Counted from the first letter of the stretch, positions 1 to 7,380 are shown. The stretch is 8,670 bases of DNA from Rhodococcus sp. IITR03 (GCA_001017865.1 LATQ01000324.1:1-8670); one strand, 5' to 3'. Translations and numbers: made by a program. Notes: generated by a model from the sequence alone, not told the origin.

Positions 1-2
1 GC

Positions 3-389
3 CGCCCGGCCGTCATCCGCCTGCTGCGCACCGCCGACCCCTTCGAGGCGCACGTGTGCCGCGGAACCCGTCCCCGCATGGTGCCGTCCTCGCCGTGGTT
101 GCGGGCGATCCGCAAGAACGGCAACCTCTCCGACACCGCCCTCTCGGGAGCGGCGGTGCACCAGGTGATCCGCCGCCGGGCCGCCCAGGCCGGCTACGAC
201 CCCGAGATCGTCGCCCAGTTGGGTGGGCATTCGTTGCGGGCTGGGTTCGTCACTCAAGCCTTCCGCAACGGCGCCTCCGCGCACGCGATCATGCGCCAGA
301 CCGGGCACAGCACCCCCGCCATGCTCGAAACCTACGCCCGCGAACACGCACCCCTCATCGGCAACGCCGTCACGAACCTCGGATTGTGA
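3..389 (+). CDS. Tyrosine recombinase/integrase, C-terminal part (5' end outside window)
   Basis: Frame 3 is open from the left edge to the TGA at 387-389, so this is the catalytic C-terminal part of a longer site-specific recombinase that cuts and rejoins DNA through a tyrosine nucleophile. The visible active-site boxes are HSLR (His codon 228-230, Arg codon 237-239), the GH motif of TGHST (His codon 306-308), and the nucleophile in ETYARE (Tyr codon 333-335). The first catalytic arginine and the DNA core-binding domain would lie upstream of the window. The GTG at 54 is an internal codon, because homologous sequence (RLLRTADPFEAHV) continues upstream of it. The reading frame is unbroken here, unlike in the recombinase cassette that follows. 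Its sequence around the active site differs clearly from the recombinase at 545-1688, so it is a separate family member and not a duplicate. Family assignment is confident; the element it mobilises is unknown. Confidence 0.85.
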   Translation, partial: RPAVIRLLRTADPFEAHVCRGTRPRMVPSSPWLRAIRKNGNLSDTALSGAAVHQVIRRRAAQAGYDPEIVAQLGGHSLRAGFVTQAFRNGASAHAIMRQTGHSTPAMLETYAREHAPLIGNAVTNLGL

Positions 390-544
390 CCACGAAACCG
401 GGCGGAATTGCATCGGATACAACACTGCGCAAGCGGGGAGAAGTGCTCGACGTGCGGCGAAGGGGGCGTGCCCGTGCGTCGAGTATCCGGCCTGCGTGGG
501 CCGTGACCTGGCAGAACACCTCGTTTCGGCCACGCGATTTAACA

Positions 545-1688
545 ATGTTGTGTTCAATGCAACGTATGGAGTCGGTGGTCGATCCGCCCGGTGCGGCTCA
601 TCTGGTACTGGCCGATGCGGTGGTGCACCTGGATCCGCAGCAGGCGGTGTTCGAGGCGATGCTCGCCGGGTGGCAGCGACAGCAGCGCACCCGGTTTCTG
701 AGCGAGTCCGGCACGATCGGACCGCGGGTGGCGGTGGTGCGGCGGATGGCCGAGTTCACCAATTCGTATCCGTGGCAATGGGAACCGGCCGACGGGGAAG
801 ATTTCATCACGCATCTGCGTTCGGAACTGCGGGCGCGACCGATCGTGGTGTCCACCGCGCGCAGTTACGAGATGGCGATCGCGTTGTTCGTCGAGTACAT
901 CACCGATCGTCGGTACGGGTGGCCGGCGGTGTGTGAGCAACGGTTCTCGCAGGTGCCACAGCGAATCTTCCACGAAGGCAACACCATCGCGCATGTCGCC
1001 GACGTCGAGGGGCAGCCGGGGCGGCGCCCGTTGACCTACGACGAGGTCCAAGCATTGTTCGATGCCGCCGACGCCGGGTGGGACAGATCCGCGAGCGGGG
1101 TCGCAAGGGGGCGCTGACGGCGCTGCGGGACGCGGCGCTGCTCAAGACCGTGTACGCCTACGGCCTGCGCCGCCGGGAGGCGTACGGGCTGGATCTGGCG
1201 GATCGGCGGCACAGTCCCACCGCGGCGCAGTACGGCCGCTACGGGGCGTGGTTCGTGCGCTGGGGTAAAGCGTCGAAGGGCGGCCCGCCCAAGCGACGCA
1301 CCGTACTCACGGTGCCGGAGATGGACTGGATCGTCGAGGTGCTCGAGCACTGGGTCACCGAGGTGCGTCCGTTGCTGCGTCCGGGTCCGCTGGCCGCGGT
1401 GTGGGTCAACGAACGGGCCGGGCGGATGTCGATGCGCAGCATCAACGAGGCCTTCGCCTCGGCTCGGCAGGCGGCCGGGTTGCCGACCGAGTTGGATCTG
1501 CACTGTCTGCGTCATTCCTACGTCACTCATCTGGTCGAGTTCGATTACCCGGAACGGTTCGTCTCCGAGCAGGTCGGGCACCGCTACGCTTCGACGACGG
1601 CGCTCTATACCGGGGTCTCGGACGAGTACCGGCGCCGGCTGATCCGGCGCGCTTGCAGGACCGTACCGAACTGTGGGAGCAGCGCTGA
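545..1688 (+). pseudogene. Tyrosine recombinase with complete catalytic residues, split by two frameshifts
   Basis: The N-terminal SAM-like core-binding domain is read in frame 2 (to about 1076) and the catalytic domain in frame 1 (about 1078-1650). The last 11 residues, ending in LWEQR, are read in frame 3 to the TGA at 1686-1688. Restoring one base near 1076 and one near 1652 gives a continuous protein of 374-381 aa. The active site is complete: Arg in YGLRRRE (1168-1170), beta-hairpin Lys in GKASK (1267-1269), HCLR (1501-1512), GH (1576-1581) and Tyr in ALYTG (1606-1608). ATG codons at 545, 557 and 566 are all in frame. None has a convincing ribosome binding site; 566 (MESVVDPPG) looks most natural to me. 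The corrected stop overlaps the next start (TGATG), which supports the correction. It is probably the active member of this recombinase set. As written it would give truncated products; whether the breaks are real or sequencing errors cannot be decided here. Confidence 0.8.
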
Positions 1689-2014
1689 TGATCAAGAAGA
1701 TGGGCTACCGCTGGAATCTGCGCAAACGCATGGCCGAGCAGGACATGTTCGCCACCACCGACCTGGTGCCGCTGTTGGCCGAGCGTGGCATCCACCTCTC
1801 GCGCGAGCAGGTCTACCGGCTGGTCACCGCACCCCCACAGCGACTGTCGATGGACACCCTCGCCGCCCTGTGCGACATCCTCGCCTGCACCCCGAACGAT
1901 CTGATCGAGATCGATGTGGTCAACACCCCCGTCGCCAAGACCGGCGGCCCGGCCGAACGAGTTGCCCCGCCGCAGGTTCGGCGCACCACCATCCGCCGGC
2001 CGAGGTCGACATGA
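1688..2014 (+). CDS. Small XRE/Cro-C1-type helix-turn-helix protein of the recombinase cassette
   Basis: This 108-aa protein starts at the ATG at 1688-1690, which overlaps the corrected stop of the upstream recombinase by one base (TGATG). A GGGAG ribosome binding site at 1675-1679 sits 8 nt upstream. Residues of about 8-70 form a compact helical domain of the HTH_26/XRE type. The putative recognition region is around LSREQVYRLVT, followed by the typical SMDTLAALCDILACTPNDLIEI ending of these domains. The C-terminal tail is basic and proline-rich (RRTTIRRPR). Its last bases form an ATGA overlap with the next gene, so it is co-translated with the recombinases. It likely acts as a DNA-binding regulator or a directionality/accessory factor for recombination; which of these cannot be told from sequence. 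It is the only gene of the cassette with no frameshift. Confidence 0.85.
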   Translation: MIKKMGYRWNLRKRMAEQDMFATTDLVPLLAERGIHLSREQVYRLVTAPPQRLSMDTLAALCDILACTPNDLIEIDVVNTPVAKTGGPAERVAPPQVRRTTIRRPRST

Positions 2015-4115
2015 CCGCCGCCCGGGCCGCCGGGAACGGGCGGCAGGACGGTACTCGACGGGTCGCTGCCCGGCTCTGCACGGTGGTGCCCGACCTCGAC
2101 CCCACCGCCGCTACACGATTCGTCGGGCGTGCCACCGTCGCGCACACCCTGCGACGCCTCGAGACGCACCTGGCCGAGCATCCGGACGCGCTGATCTCCG
2201 GGTCGTCGGACGCGCCCATCGCGGTGCAACGGCTGGCCGGGCTGCTGGCCGACGCCGGCCACACCACCGTCGTCGTCCCCGTGGCCTGCGCTGCGGTCAG
2301 CTCGTGCTGTTGCCGCACATCGTCGACGGCGGCCGAGTCTGCGACAACTGCCGCCGCTTCTACCATCGCGCACCCTGCGGACGGTGCGGGCACGATCGCC
2401 CGATCGCCACCCACACCGACCGTGGTGATCCCTTGTGCCGCTCGTGTATCCCCCGCAGACGCGAACCCTGCGGCACCTGCGGACGGGTGCTGCGGGTGCA
2501 GACTCGGCGCGCCGACGGTGCGCGGTGTGCCCCAACTGCTATCGCGCCCCGCAGCGGCGCTGTTGTCGCTGCGAGCACACCGCCTCGACCTACGCCCACA
2601 CCGCCGACGGTCCGATCTGCAAGTCCTGCTACCGCCGGCCCCTGCGCCGTTGCGGCGCCTGCGGTGAGCAGCGACGCATCGACCGCCGCGCCACGGCAAC
2701 CAGCCCGGATATCTGTATCCGCTGCCGGACCCGACGCCTGCGGCCGTGCACCGTCTGCGGCACCACGTATCCGGCCCATCCGCGTGCGCAGCATCCGGTA
2801 TGCCTGCCGTGCCGGGACGCCGGCCACATCCTCGAACCCGAGCTGACCGAATCACCCGACCGGGCCCGTCGGCGTCGACACGAAACCGGCCACGACGCCC
2901 TGATCACCACCCTGCACGCTGTGATCGCCGAGCCGCAGCGGGGCATCGCCGCTCAACTCACCGTGCTCGACGAGGTCTTCCGCACGGTGCCCAACCCCGA
3001 GATCACCCGGTATTGGCTGCGCCGCCGGCGCGGCGGTGCTGCTCTGCTGCACCAGATAGCCCTACGCGCTCACGACGAACCGATCACCCATCAGTTGCTC
3101 GACAGCGTCCCCCACAGCGCAGCGCTACCCCGGCTGCGCGATTTGTTCGTCCACGCCGGGATCCTGCCCGACCGCACAGACCTGATCGAACGGATCGGAC
3201 CGTGGCTCGACGAGATTCTCGAGAGCCACCCCGCCCACCACGGTGAACTGGTGCGTCCCTTCGCGCATTGGCACGTGCTACGGCGAGCCCGCCGCCGCGC
3301 CCGAAACCGCCCGGTCACCGACAGTGCCGCCGCCTACGCCCGCAGCCAGATCTCCCTCGCCCTGGACTTTCTGTCCTGGCTCGACGAACACGACACCCCC
3401 TTGGCCACCGCCACCCAAGCCGACCTCGATCGCTGGCTCGACGGCGGCAGTCGCTACCGATACTTCCTGGCCAACTTCATCACCTGGCGACCACCCACCA
3501 CCGGTGCACCGACCTGGTCGTGCCGAACCCTCACAGCGGCGAACCATCACACATCCTCGCCGACGACGACCGCTGGGCAATGCTCGCTCGCTGTCTGCAC
3601 GACGAGACGCTGCCCCTGCACGTGCGAGCGAGCGGCGCGCTGGTACTGCTCTACGGACGCACCATCACCAGCATCGCCGATCTCACCACCAGCGACATCA
3701 TCGATACCGATACCGATGCCTACCTCCGCATCGGCAACGGCACCGTCCCGCTCCCCCCAGCCCTCGCCACGCTCGTGCACAGTCTCGCCGAAGACGCCGA
3801 TGGCCGTGCCCCCTTCCCGCGTCCCGGCGACACCACCCGCTTCCTCTTCCAGGGAAGAAGGATCGGCAAGCCCACCACACCGAAAGTGCTGGCCCGCAAC
3901 CTTCGAACCTGTGGGATCGACCCCGCCCCGCTCGACACGCAGCCCGAGCTGCCTGGGCCCGGGAGATCCCCGCCCCCATCGCCGCGGACGTGCTCGGCAT
4001 CCACATCACCACCGCCACCCGATGGGCGGGCCGCACACGACGGGACTGGACCCACTACCTTGCCATCCGAACCGACACCGCAGGACACACCCATGACAAC
4101 CCCGGGAAGACATGA
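2011..4115 (+). pseudogene. Zinc-ribbon array fused to a degenerate tyrosine-recombinase domain, four frameshifts
   Basis: The ATG at 2011 overlaps the previous stop (ATGA). The reading frame passes 1 to 3 near 2290, 3 to 2 near 2524, 2 to 1 near 3487 and 1 to 3 near 3932, ending at the TGA at 4113-4115. Restoring one base at each point gives about 702 aa. The first ~90 residues are helical. Next, about 2287-2830 encodes a dense run of CxxC knuckles (CDNC, CGRC, CRSC, CGTC, CPNC, CCRC, CKSC, CGAC, CIRC, CTVC, CLPC), which looks like tandem zinc ribbons for DNA or protein contact. A long helical segment follows, then a recombinase-like fold. In that fold the first catalytic Arg is replaced (YGRTITSIADL, Thr at the Arg position). 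HxxR is kept as HAAR (3936-3947), GH becomes GI, and the nucleophile position appears as Trp (TTATRWAG). I infer a catalytically inactive partner that helps the active recombinase bind DNA. The 2290 junction may lack four bases instead of one, because a CxxC pair would be expected there. Confidence 0.7.
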
Positions 4116-5167
4116 CGAATACCGCACCCACCGAATACCGTCACTCCGCCAGTCTGACCAGCACCAAACGAGAAGACATCCACCGCACCGATGTTCACGA
4201 TGCCGACCTCGGCCTATGGATCCCGGCCCGCTACCGACACGACTGGGCGCTATTCGCCGACTGGTGCACCGCCGCCGACCACCGGCCGATTCCCGCCGCT
4301 CCCGAAACTCTGGCGTTGTTCCTGCACGAGCATCCGGCCGCGGTCGCGACGCAGCGACGCCGCCTGTCGGCGATCAACGCGTGCACACCGGGCACGGTTA
4401 CCCGCCACCGGGGCAGACCGAGACGGTGCGCCGGCACCTCGGCACCACTCGCGCCTCGCGTCTCGACCGGCTCGGACGTCTCCTAATGCAACGGGCAGTC
4501 GAATTACCCACCCAAGGGTGGCCGAGCGGACTGTTCGGCCGTCGCGACGCGCCTCGTGCTGGTCCTCGCCACCACCGGCATGACCTTCACCGACATCACC
4601 CGGCTGCGCCGCCGCGACCTCCGCCTCGACGGCGACACCCTCCAGGTCACGACCCGGGCCGGCGAAAGGTTCCGGCTCGGAGCGGATCCCGAGACGGGGG
4701 ACAACCCCGCGGTCGCGATCTACCGGCGGTGGGCGGAGGTTCAGGCGTTTCTCGACCAGTACCCCGGCACCCATCTGCTGCGCCATCACCTCACCGACCC
4801 GATAGCGTTTGTCGCCGATCCGCTCGATGCGGAGCAGGCACGGCAACCGCTGTTGTGTCCGATCGACCGCTGGGGACACCTCCCACACGCGCAACCGATG
4901 ACCGCGCAGTCGGTGTCGGCGCTGGTGCGAGCGCACCTGTCCGGCCGGGCACCGACGCGCAGGGTGCTATCTGTTCACCCGCAGGAGGAGGTCGACGCCT
5001 GGGTCGAGCCGGACATCGCTCTCGACCCCGACTACTACGATCGCGGCGCCCAAGCCCGCCGCCGCGATCACAAGGCCCTTGAGGACCTCACCGATGTCTT
5101 CGACGAGATAGAAACCCGCGCCGATGCGCTCCTCGAGGAACTGATGGGCGTGCTGGAGAGACTATGA
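4112..5167 (+). pseudogene. Second degenerate tyrosine-recombinase-like protein, two frameshifts
   Basis: The ATG at 4112 overlaps the upstream stop (ATGA). The N-terminal part, in frame 2, is a recognisable core-binding (SAM-like) domain: IPARYRHDWALFADWC followed by PAAPETLALFLHEHP. The frame moves 2 to 1 near 4381 (one base missing, restoring AINAVHTGHG). It returns 1 to 2 near 4553 (one extra C, restoring GRRDALVLVL) and then runs to the TGA at 5165-5167. The corrected length is 351 aa. The catalytic-like domain begins at LVLATTGMTFTDITRLRRRDL, where Thr replaces the first catalytic Arg. I see no HxxR, GH or tyrosine-nucleophile box downstream. The C-terminus (about the last 40 residues) is rich in Glu and Leu with heptad-like spacing and may form a coiled coil. 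It is therefore probably a non-catalytic, DNA-binding or assembly subunit of the cassette. The recombinase-fold call rests on visible motifs only; a diverged accessory protein is the alternative. Confidence 0.65.
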
Positions 5168-5220
5168 TCATCTGTTGTTCATGTTGGGACACTGAGGGAA
5201 AGGCGCCCCCGCCGCAGTTC

Positions 5221-5249
5221 AGCGCCTGTGCTCGCCCAACCTGGGCGCT
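5221..5249. terminator. Two mutually exclusive hairpins after the recombinase cassette
   Basis: CGCCCA at 5233-5238 and TGGGCG at 5242-5247 form a 6-bp stem with a 3-nt loop. AGCGCC at 5221-5226 can instead pair with GGCGCT at 5244-5249. The two stems share bases, so only one can form. There is no T-tract after either, so an intrinsic terminator is only a possible role. The location, 54-82 nt past the cassette stop, suits transcription termination. Confidence 0.35.
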
Positions 5250-5273
5250 TCGGGAACTCATGCAATAACTGGG

Positions 5274-5290
5274 TTCGGCACGCTGCCGAA
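5274..5290. repeat. Perfect 7-bp inverted repeat (hairpin or operator)
   Basis: TTCGGCA at 5274-5280 and TGCCGAA at 5284-5290 are perfect reverse complements around a CGC centre. The element lies between the recombinase cassette and the CBASS operon, about 190 bases before the effector start. It could be a terminator stem, although no T-tract follows, or a dimeric protein-binding site. Confidence 0.4.
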
Positions 5291-5410
5291 TACACGTCAG
5301 CTCACGCTTCTCCGGTGTCTGGAGCGAATGTAGGTCGAGTCCCCGACGCGAAAACTCTCCGTGGCCGGGAATGGTGCACTCGCCCGACTGCCAAGTAGGT
5401 TGATGGGTCA

Positions 5411-5438
5411 TTGGTCTCTGTCGGTGGCCGACTCTAAC
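5411..5438 (+). promoter_or_regulatory. Weak promoter candidate for the CBASS operon
   Basis: TTGGTC at 5411-5416 and TCTAAC at 5433-5438 are spaced by 16 nt, about 40 nt before the effector start codon. They match the sigma-70 consensus at 3 of 6 and 4 of 6 positions, which is weak, and actinobacterial promoters are poorly conserved. The space between the two boxes contains the small perfect inverted repeat GTCGG/CCGAC (5420-5424 and 5428-5432), which could be an operator. A separate upstream promoter is likely because the preceding cassette ends more than 300 bases away. Confidence 0.2.
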
Positions 5439-5471
5439 CTGCCACTGACCATGCATGTCGGTAGGCAGGAG
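5438..5471 (+). promoter_or_regulatory. Leader hairpin overlapping the effector ribosome binding site
   Basis: CCTGCC at 5438-5443 is the perfect reverse complement of GGCAGG at 5464-5469. The Shine-Dalgarno sequence AGGAG (5467-5471) begins inside the second arm. Between the arms lies the palindrome CATGCATG (5450-5457), which can extend the stem internally with a one-base bulge. If transcribed, this structure would partly hide the ribosome binding site of the GTG start at 5480. Translational control of the effector is my inference; the pairing itself is visible. Confidence 0.4.
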
Positions 5472-5479
5472 ATCCGTAG

Positions 5480-6373
5480 GTGCTCACCAACCCGCCAATC
5501 AGCGTTGCGCAAAACCGAAATGATTCCGTTCGGAAAGTCGCTGCTCAAGCCCGGCTGTATGCGGATGTGAAGACCGCTCAGTGGTCTCGATTAGGAGCTG
5601 TAGCGGTCCTCGGAGTCGTCGTTGCAGTCGTCTCGTTGACGGTGGACGACGATGGCCTCGTCGGATCTGTTGGAGGCCTAGTACTGCTTTTTATCAACGG
5701 GATCCTGATGTACCGAGAGCGACGTCAGATCGATCTCGCCGTTTCAGTGCAGGAGTCCTTCGACTGCTCAATATTCGACCTTGCGTGGAACGACGTAGCA
5801 TTCAAACATCGACCGTCTGGCCAACAAATTGCTCGTGCGGCTGACCGCTACAGCGGGTCGCGAGCCCGCAACTGGTATCCCGATACCGGCACCCTGCAAC
5901 GCCCTCTCGATATTGTCGTGTGTCAGCAGAGCAATGTCGGTTGGGGTGCGCCGGTACACCGTTTATGGGCCTGGACCGTCCTTGCGATCACGGTCTTCTT
6001 CGCATTGGTCATAGCGACCCTCTGGTGGGTAGCAGGACTGGAAGCGGGAGCAGGATTTGGGGCGCTTGTCGCACCGTTCACTCCACTCGCTTGGGAGGCG
6101 TTCGAGATGGTCCGGCAGAACTTCGAGAGCGCCGCGGAAAAGGAGGACACCCAGTCTCGGATTCTCGAGGACTGGGATCTTGCAATGTCCGGACACGCCG
6201 TTCCAACTGAGGGGCGAGTGAGGCACTACCAGGATGCCATTGCCGGGATTCGTAAGCGAAACGCCCAGGTTCCGGACTGGTTCGACAAACGTCTTCGTAG
6301 CCGAAACGAACGCGCGATGCGTACCACAGCGGATGACATGATCGCTCAGGCACAGCGTGCCGGACTTGCCTGA
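5480..6373 (+). CDS. S-4TM family pore-forming membrane effector of CBASS
   Basis: The protein is 297 aa, starts with GTG, and has an AGGAG ribosome binding site at 5467-5471, 8 nt upstream. I recognise the S-4TM (SMODS-associated four-transmembrane) effector pattern. An N-terminal helix QNRNDSVRKVAAQARLYAD is followed by hydrophobic segments at about residues 37-55 and 59-77. A soluble central region carries the family signatures NWYP (131-134) and VVCQQSNVGW (146-155). Two more hydrophobic segments lie at about 163-185 and 190-210. The charged helical C-terminus ends the protein. Such proteins sit in the inner membrane and are thought to open or disrupt it when a cyclic nucleotide made by the partner enzyme binds, killing the infected cell. 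The stop codon is only 12 bases before the start of that partner, so they form an operon with the effector first. Codon use is less GC-rich than in the recombinase cassette, which suggests a different origin. The ligand is unknown. Confidence 0.85.
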   Translation: MLTNPPISVAQNRNDSVRKVAAQARLYADVKTAQWSRLGAVAVLGVVVAVVSLTVDDDGLVGSVGGLVLLFINGILMYRERRQIDLAVSVQESFDCSIFDLAWNDVAFKHRPSGQQIARAADRYSGSRARNWYPDTGTLQRPLDIVVCQQSNVGWGAPVHRLWAWTVLAITVFFALVIATLWWVAGLEAGAGFGALVAPFTPLAWEAFEMVRQNFESAAEKEDTQSRILEDWDLAMSGHAVPTEGRVRHYQDAIAGIRKRNAQVPDWFDKRLRSRNERAMRTTADDMIAQAQRAGLA

Positions 6374-6380
6374 AGGAGAG
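6373..6380 (+). promoter_or_regulatory. Ribosome binding site of the nucleotidyltransferase
   Basis: AAGGAGAG at 6373-6380 contains a near-ideal Shine-Dalgarno core 7 nt before the GTG at 6386. Its first A is the last base of the effector stop codon. This fixes the GTG start and indicates strong, closely linked translation of the two proteins. Confidence 0.7.
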
Positions 6381-6385
6381 CAGCA

Positions 6386-7216
6386 GTGACTCAGACCGCG
6401 GACCAATACCTAGCAGAGGTAACGGCGAAGTATACGCCCTCATCCTCGCAATTCGACGGCGCGAAGGGGCATCGGGAGAGTATCCAAAACCGGTTGAACA
6501 ACTCGTTTGGTCTCCACGAATTGTTCGAAACGGGATCGCTGCGACATGGCACGGGTGTGTGGCTTTACAGCGACGCGGATTACATGGCGTCTTTGAAGGG
6601 CGTCAAGCCGAGCTCCGAGTGGACGACCCTGAACAAGGTCAAGCAGGAGCTACAGACACGTTTCCCGAGCACCACTATCGTTGTCAGGCGACCGGCAGTG
6701 GTGTGTAAGTTCAGCGATGGGGACGTAGAGGTAACGCCTGCTTATCCGATTGAGGGCCAGGGCGGCTACTGGATCCCCGACCCTCTTGGGGGTTGGATGA
6801 AGACCCACCCGAAGGAGCACAACAAGTACGTCAACGATGCGAACCGCAAGCATAATGGGGCCGCGAAGAAGCTTGCTCGACAGGCGAAAACGTGGAAATA
6901 CAAGTGCAACGTCCCAGTCTCGTCGTGCTACTTAGAAATGCGAGCAGCGAAGTATGCGGACGGCGAGAGTGCGTGGCTGCCGGTGCTCGACCTGTACAGG
7001 TTCCTTGACGGGTTGCTGAGCCAACGCCTCGCATCGATGAATGACCCGACGGGCCTGGGATCCCGTTTTAACGCAACGTCTTCCGACTCGAATCATGTCG
7101 ACGCGATCTCGAAGTTAACCACCGCAGTGTCGCGGGCGCGCAAGGCGTGGAGCTTCGAAAGTGAGGGCAAGCAAATAGATGCCATCACGCAGTTGAAGTT
7201 ACTTTTTAATCAGTAA
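6386..7216 (+). CDS. CBASS cyclic-oligonucleotide synthase (SMODS/CD-NTase nucleotidyltransferase)
   Basis: The 276-aa protein starts with GTG at 6386 and has the cGAS/DncV-like polymerase-beta nucleotidyltransferase signature. The helix-turn GS motif is ETGSLRHGTGVWLYSDADY (G50, S51), with the metal-binding acidic pair D63 and D65. The third acidic position is in DVEVTPAY, where Glu115 stands in place of the more usual Asp. The C-terminal helical half includes YWIPDP, the Trp/Lys-rich helix KTWKYKCN and SSCYLEMRA, as in SMODS enzymes. The size fits a single-domain CD-NTase. Such enzymes sense phage infection and make cyclic di- or trinucleotides as second messengers. The only linked partner is the S-4TM effector just upstream, with no E1/E2/JAB, HORMA or TRIP13 gene visible, so the system is of the short type I kind. 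Product identity and CD-NTase clade cannot be read from sequence by eye. Family call is strong. Confidence 0.9.
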   Translation: MTQTADQYLAEVTAKYTPSSSQFDGAKGHRESIQNRLNNSFGLHELFETGSLRHGTGVWLYSDADYMASLKGVKPSSEWTTLNKVKQELQTRFPSTTIVVRRPAVVCKFSDGDVEVTPAYPIEGQGGYWIPDPLGGWMKTHPKEHNKYVNDANRKHNGAAKKLARQAKTWKYKCNVPVSSCYLEMRAAKYADGESAWLPVLDLYRFLDGLLSQRLASMNDPTGLGSRFNATSSDSNHVDAISKLTTAVSRARKAWSFESEGKQIDAITQLKLLFNQ

Positions 7217-7380
7217 CATAGTTCCTCCACTGCATCGCCGGCAGGAGAGACTTCGCAACCGTTCAAGGGCCACACCAGCCTCGCCATGCGAGAACGGGAT
7301 CGGTGATGCCTTCGACACTATGGTCGCGCACAATCGGTCGCAGTTCACATGACATAAGAGCGCTCTATCGGCAGGGGAGG

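Noticed and set aside
390..544. Possible terminator or promoter between the first recombinase and the cassette
   Set aside because: Only a 5-bp stem (CGGCC/GGCCG at 488-503) and weak promoter-like words are visible; none is better than chance.
554..1051. Long minus-strand open frames opposite the recombinase cassette (also 1036-1695, 1813-2535, 1920-2855, 4250-4936)
   Set aside because: They are antisense shadows caused by high third-position GC; the translations are low-complexity Arg/Ala/Pro-rich and the + strand carries recognisable domains.
1070..4560. Programmed ribosomal frameshifting as the cause of the frame changes
   Set aside because: Eight shifts in three genes, without a consistent slippery heptamer and stimulatory structure, and scattered through domains, fit indel error or decay much better.
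5328..5360. tRNA T-arm-like sequence (GGTCGAGTCCCC)
   Set aside because: No acceptor stem, anticodon arm or D arm could be built around it.
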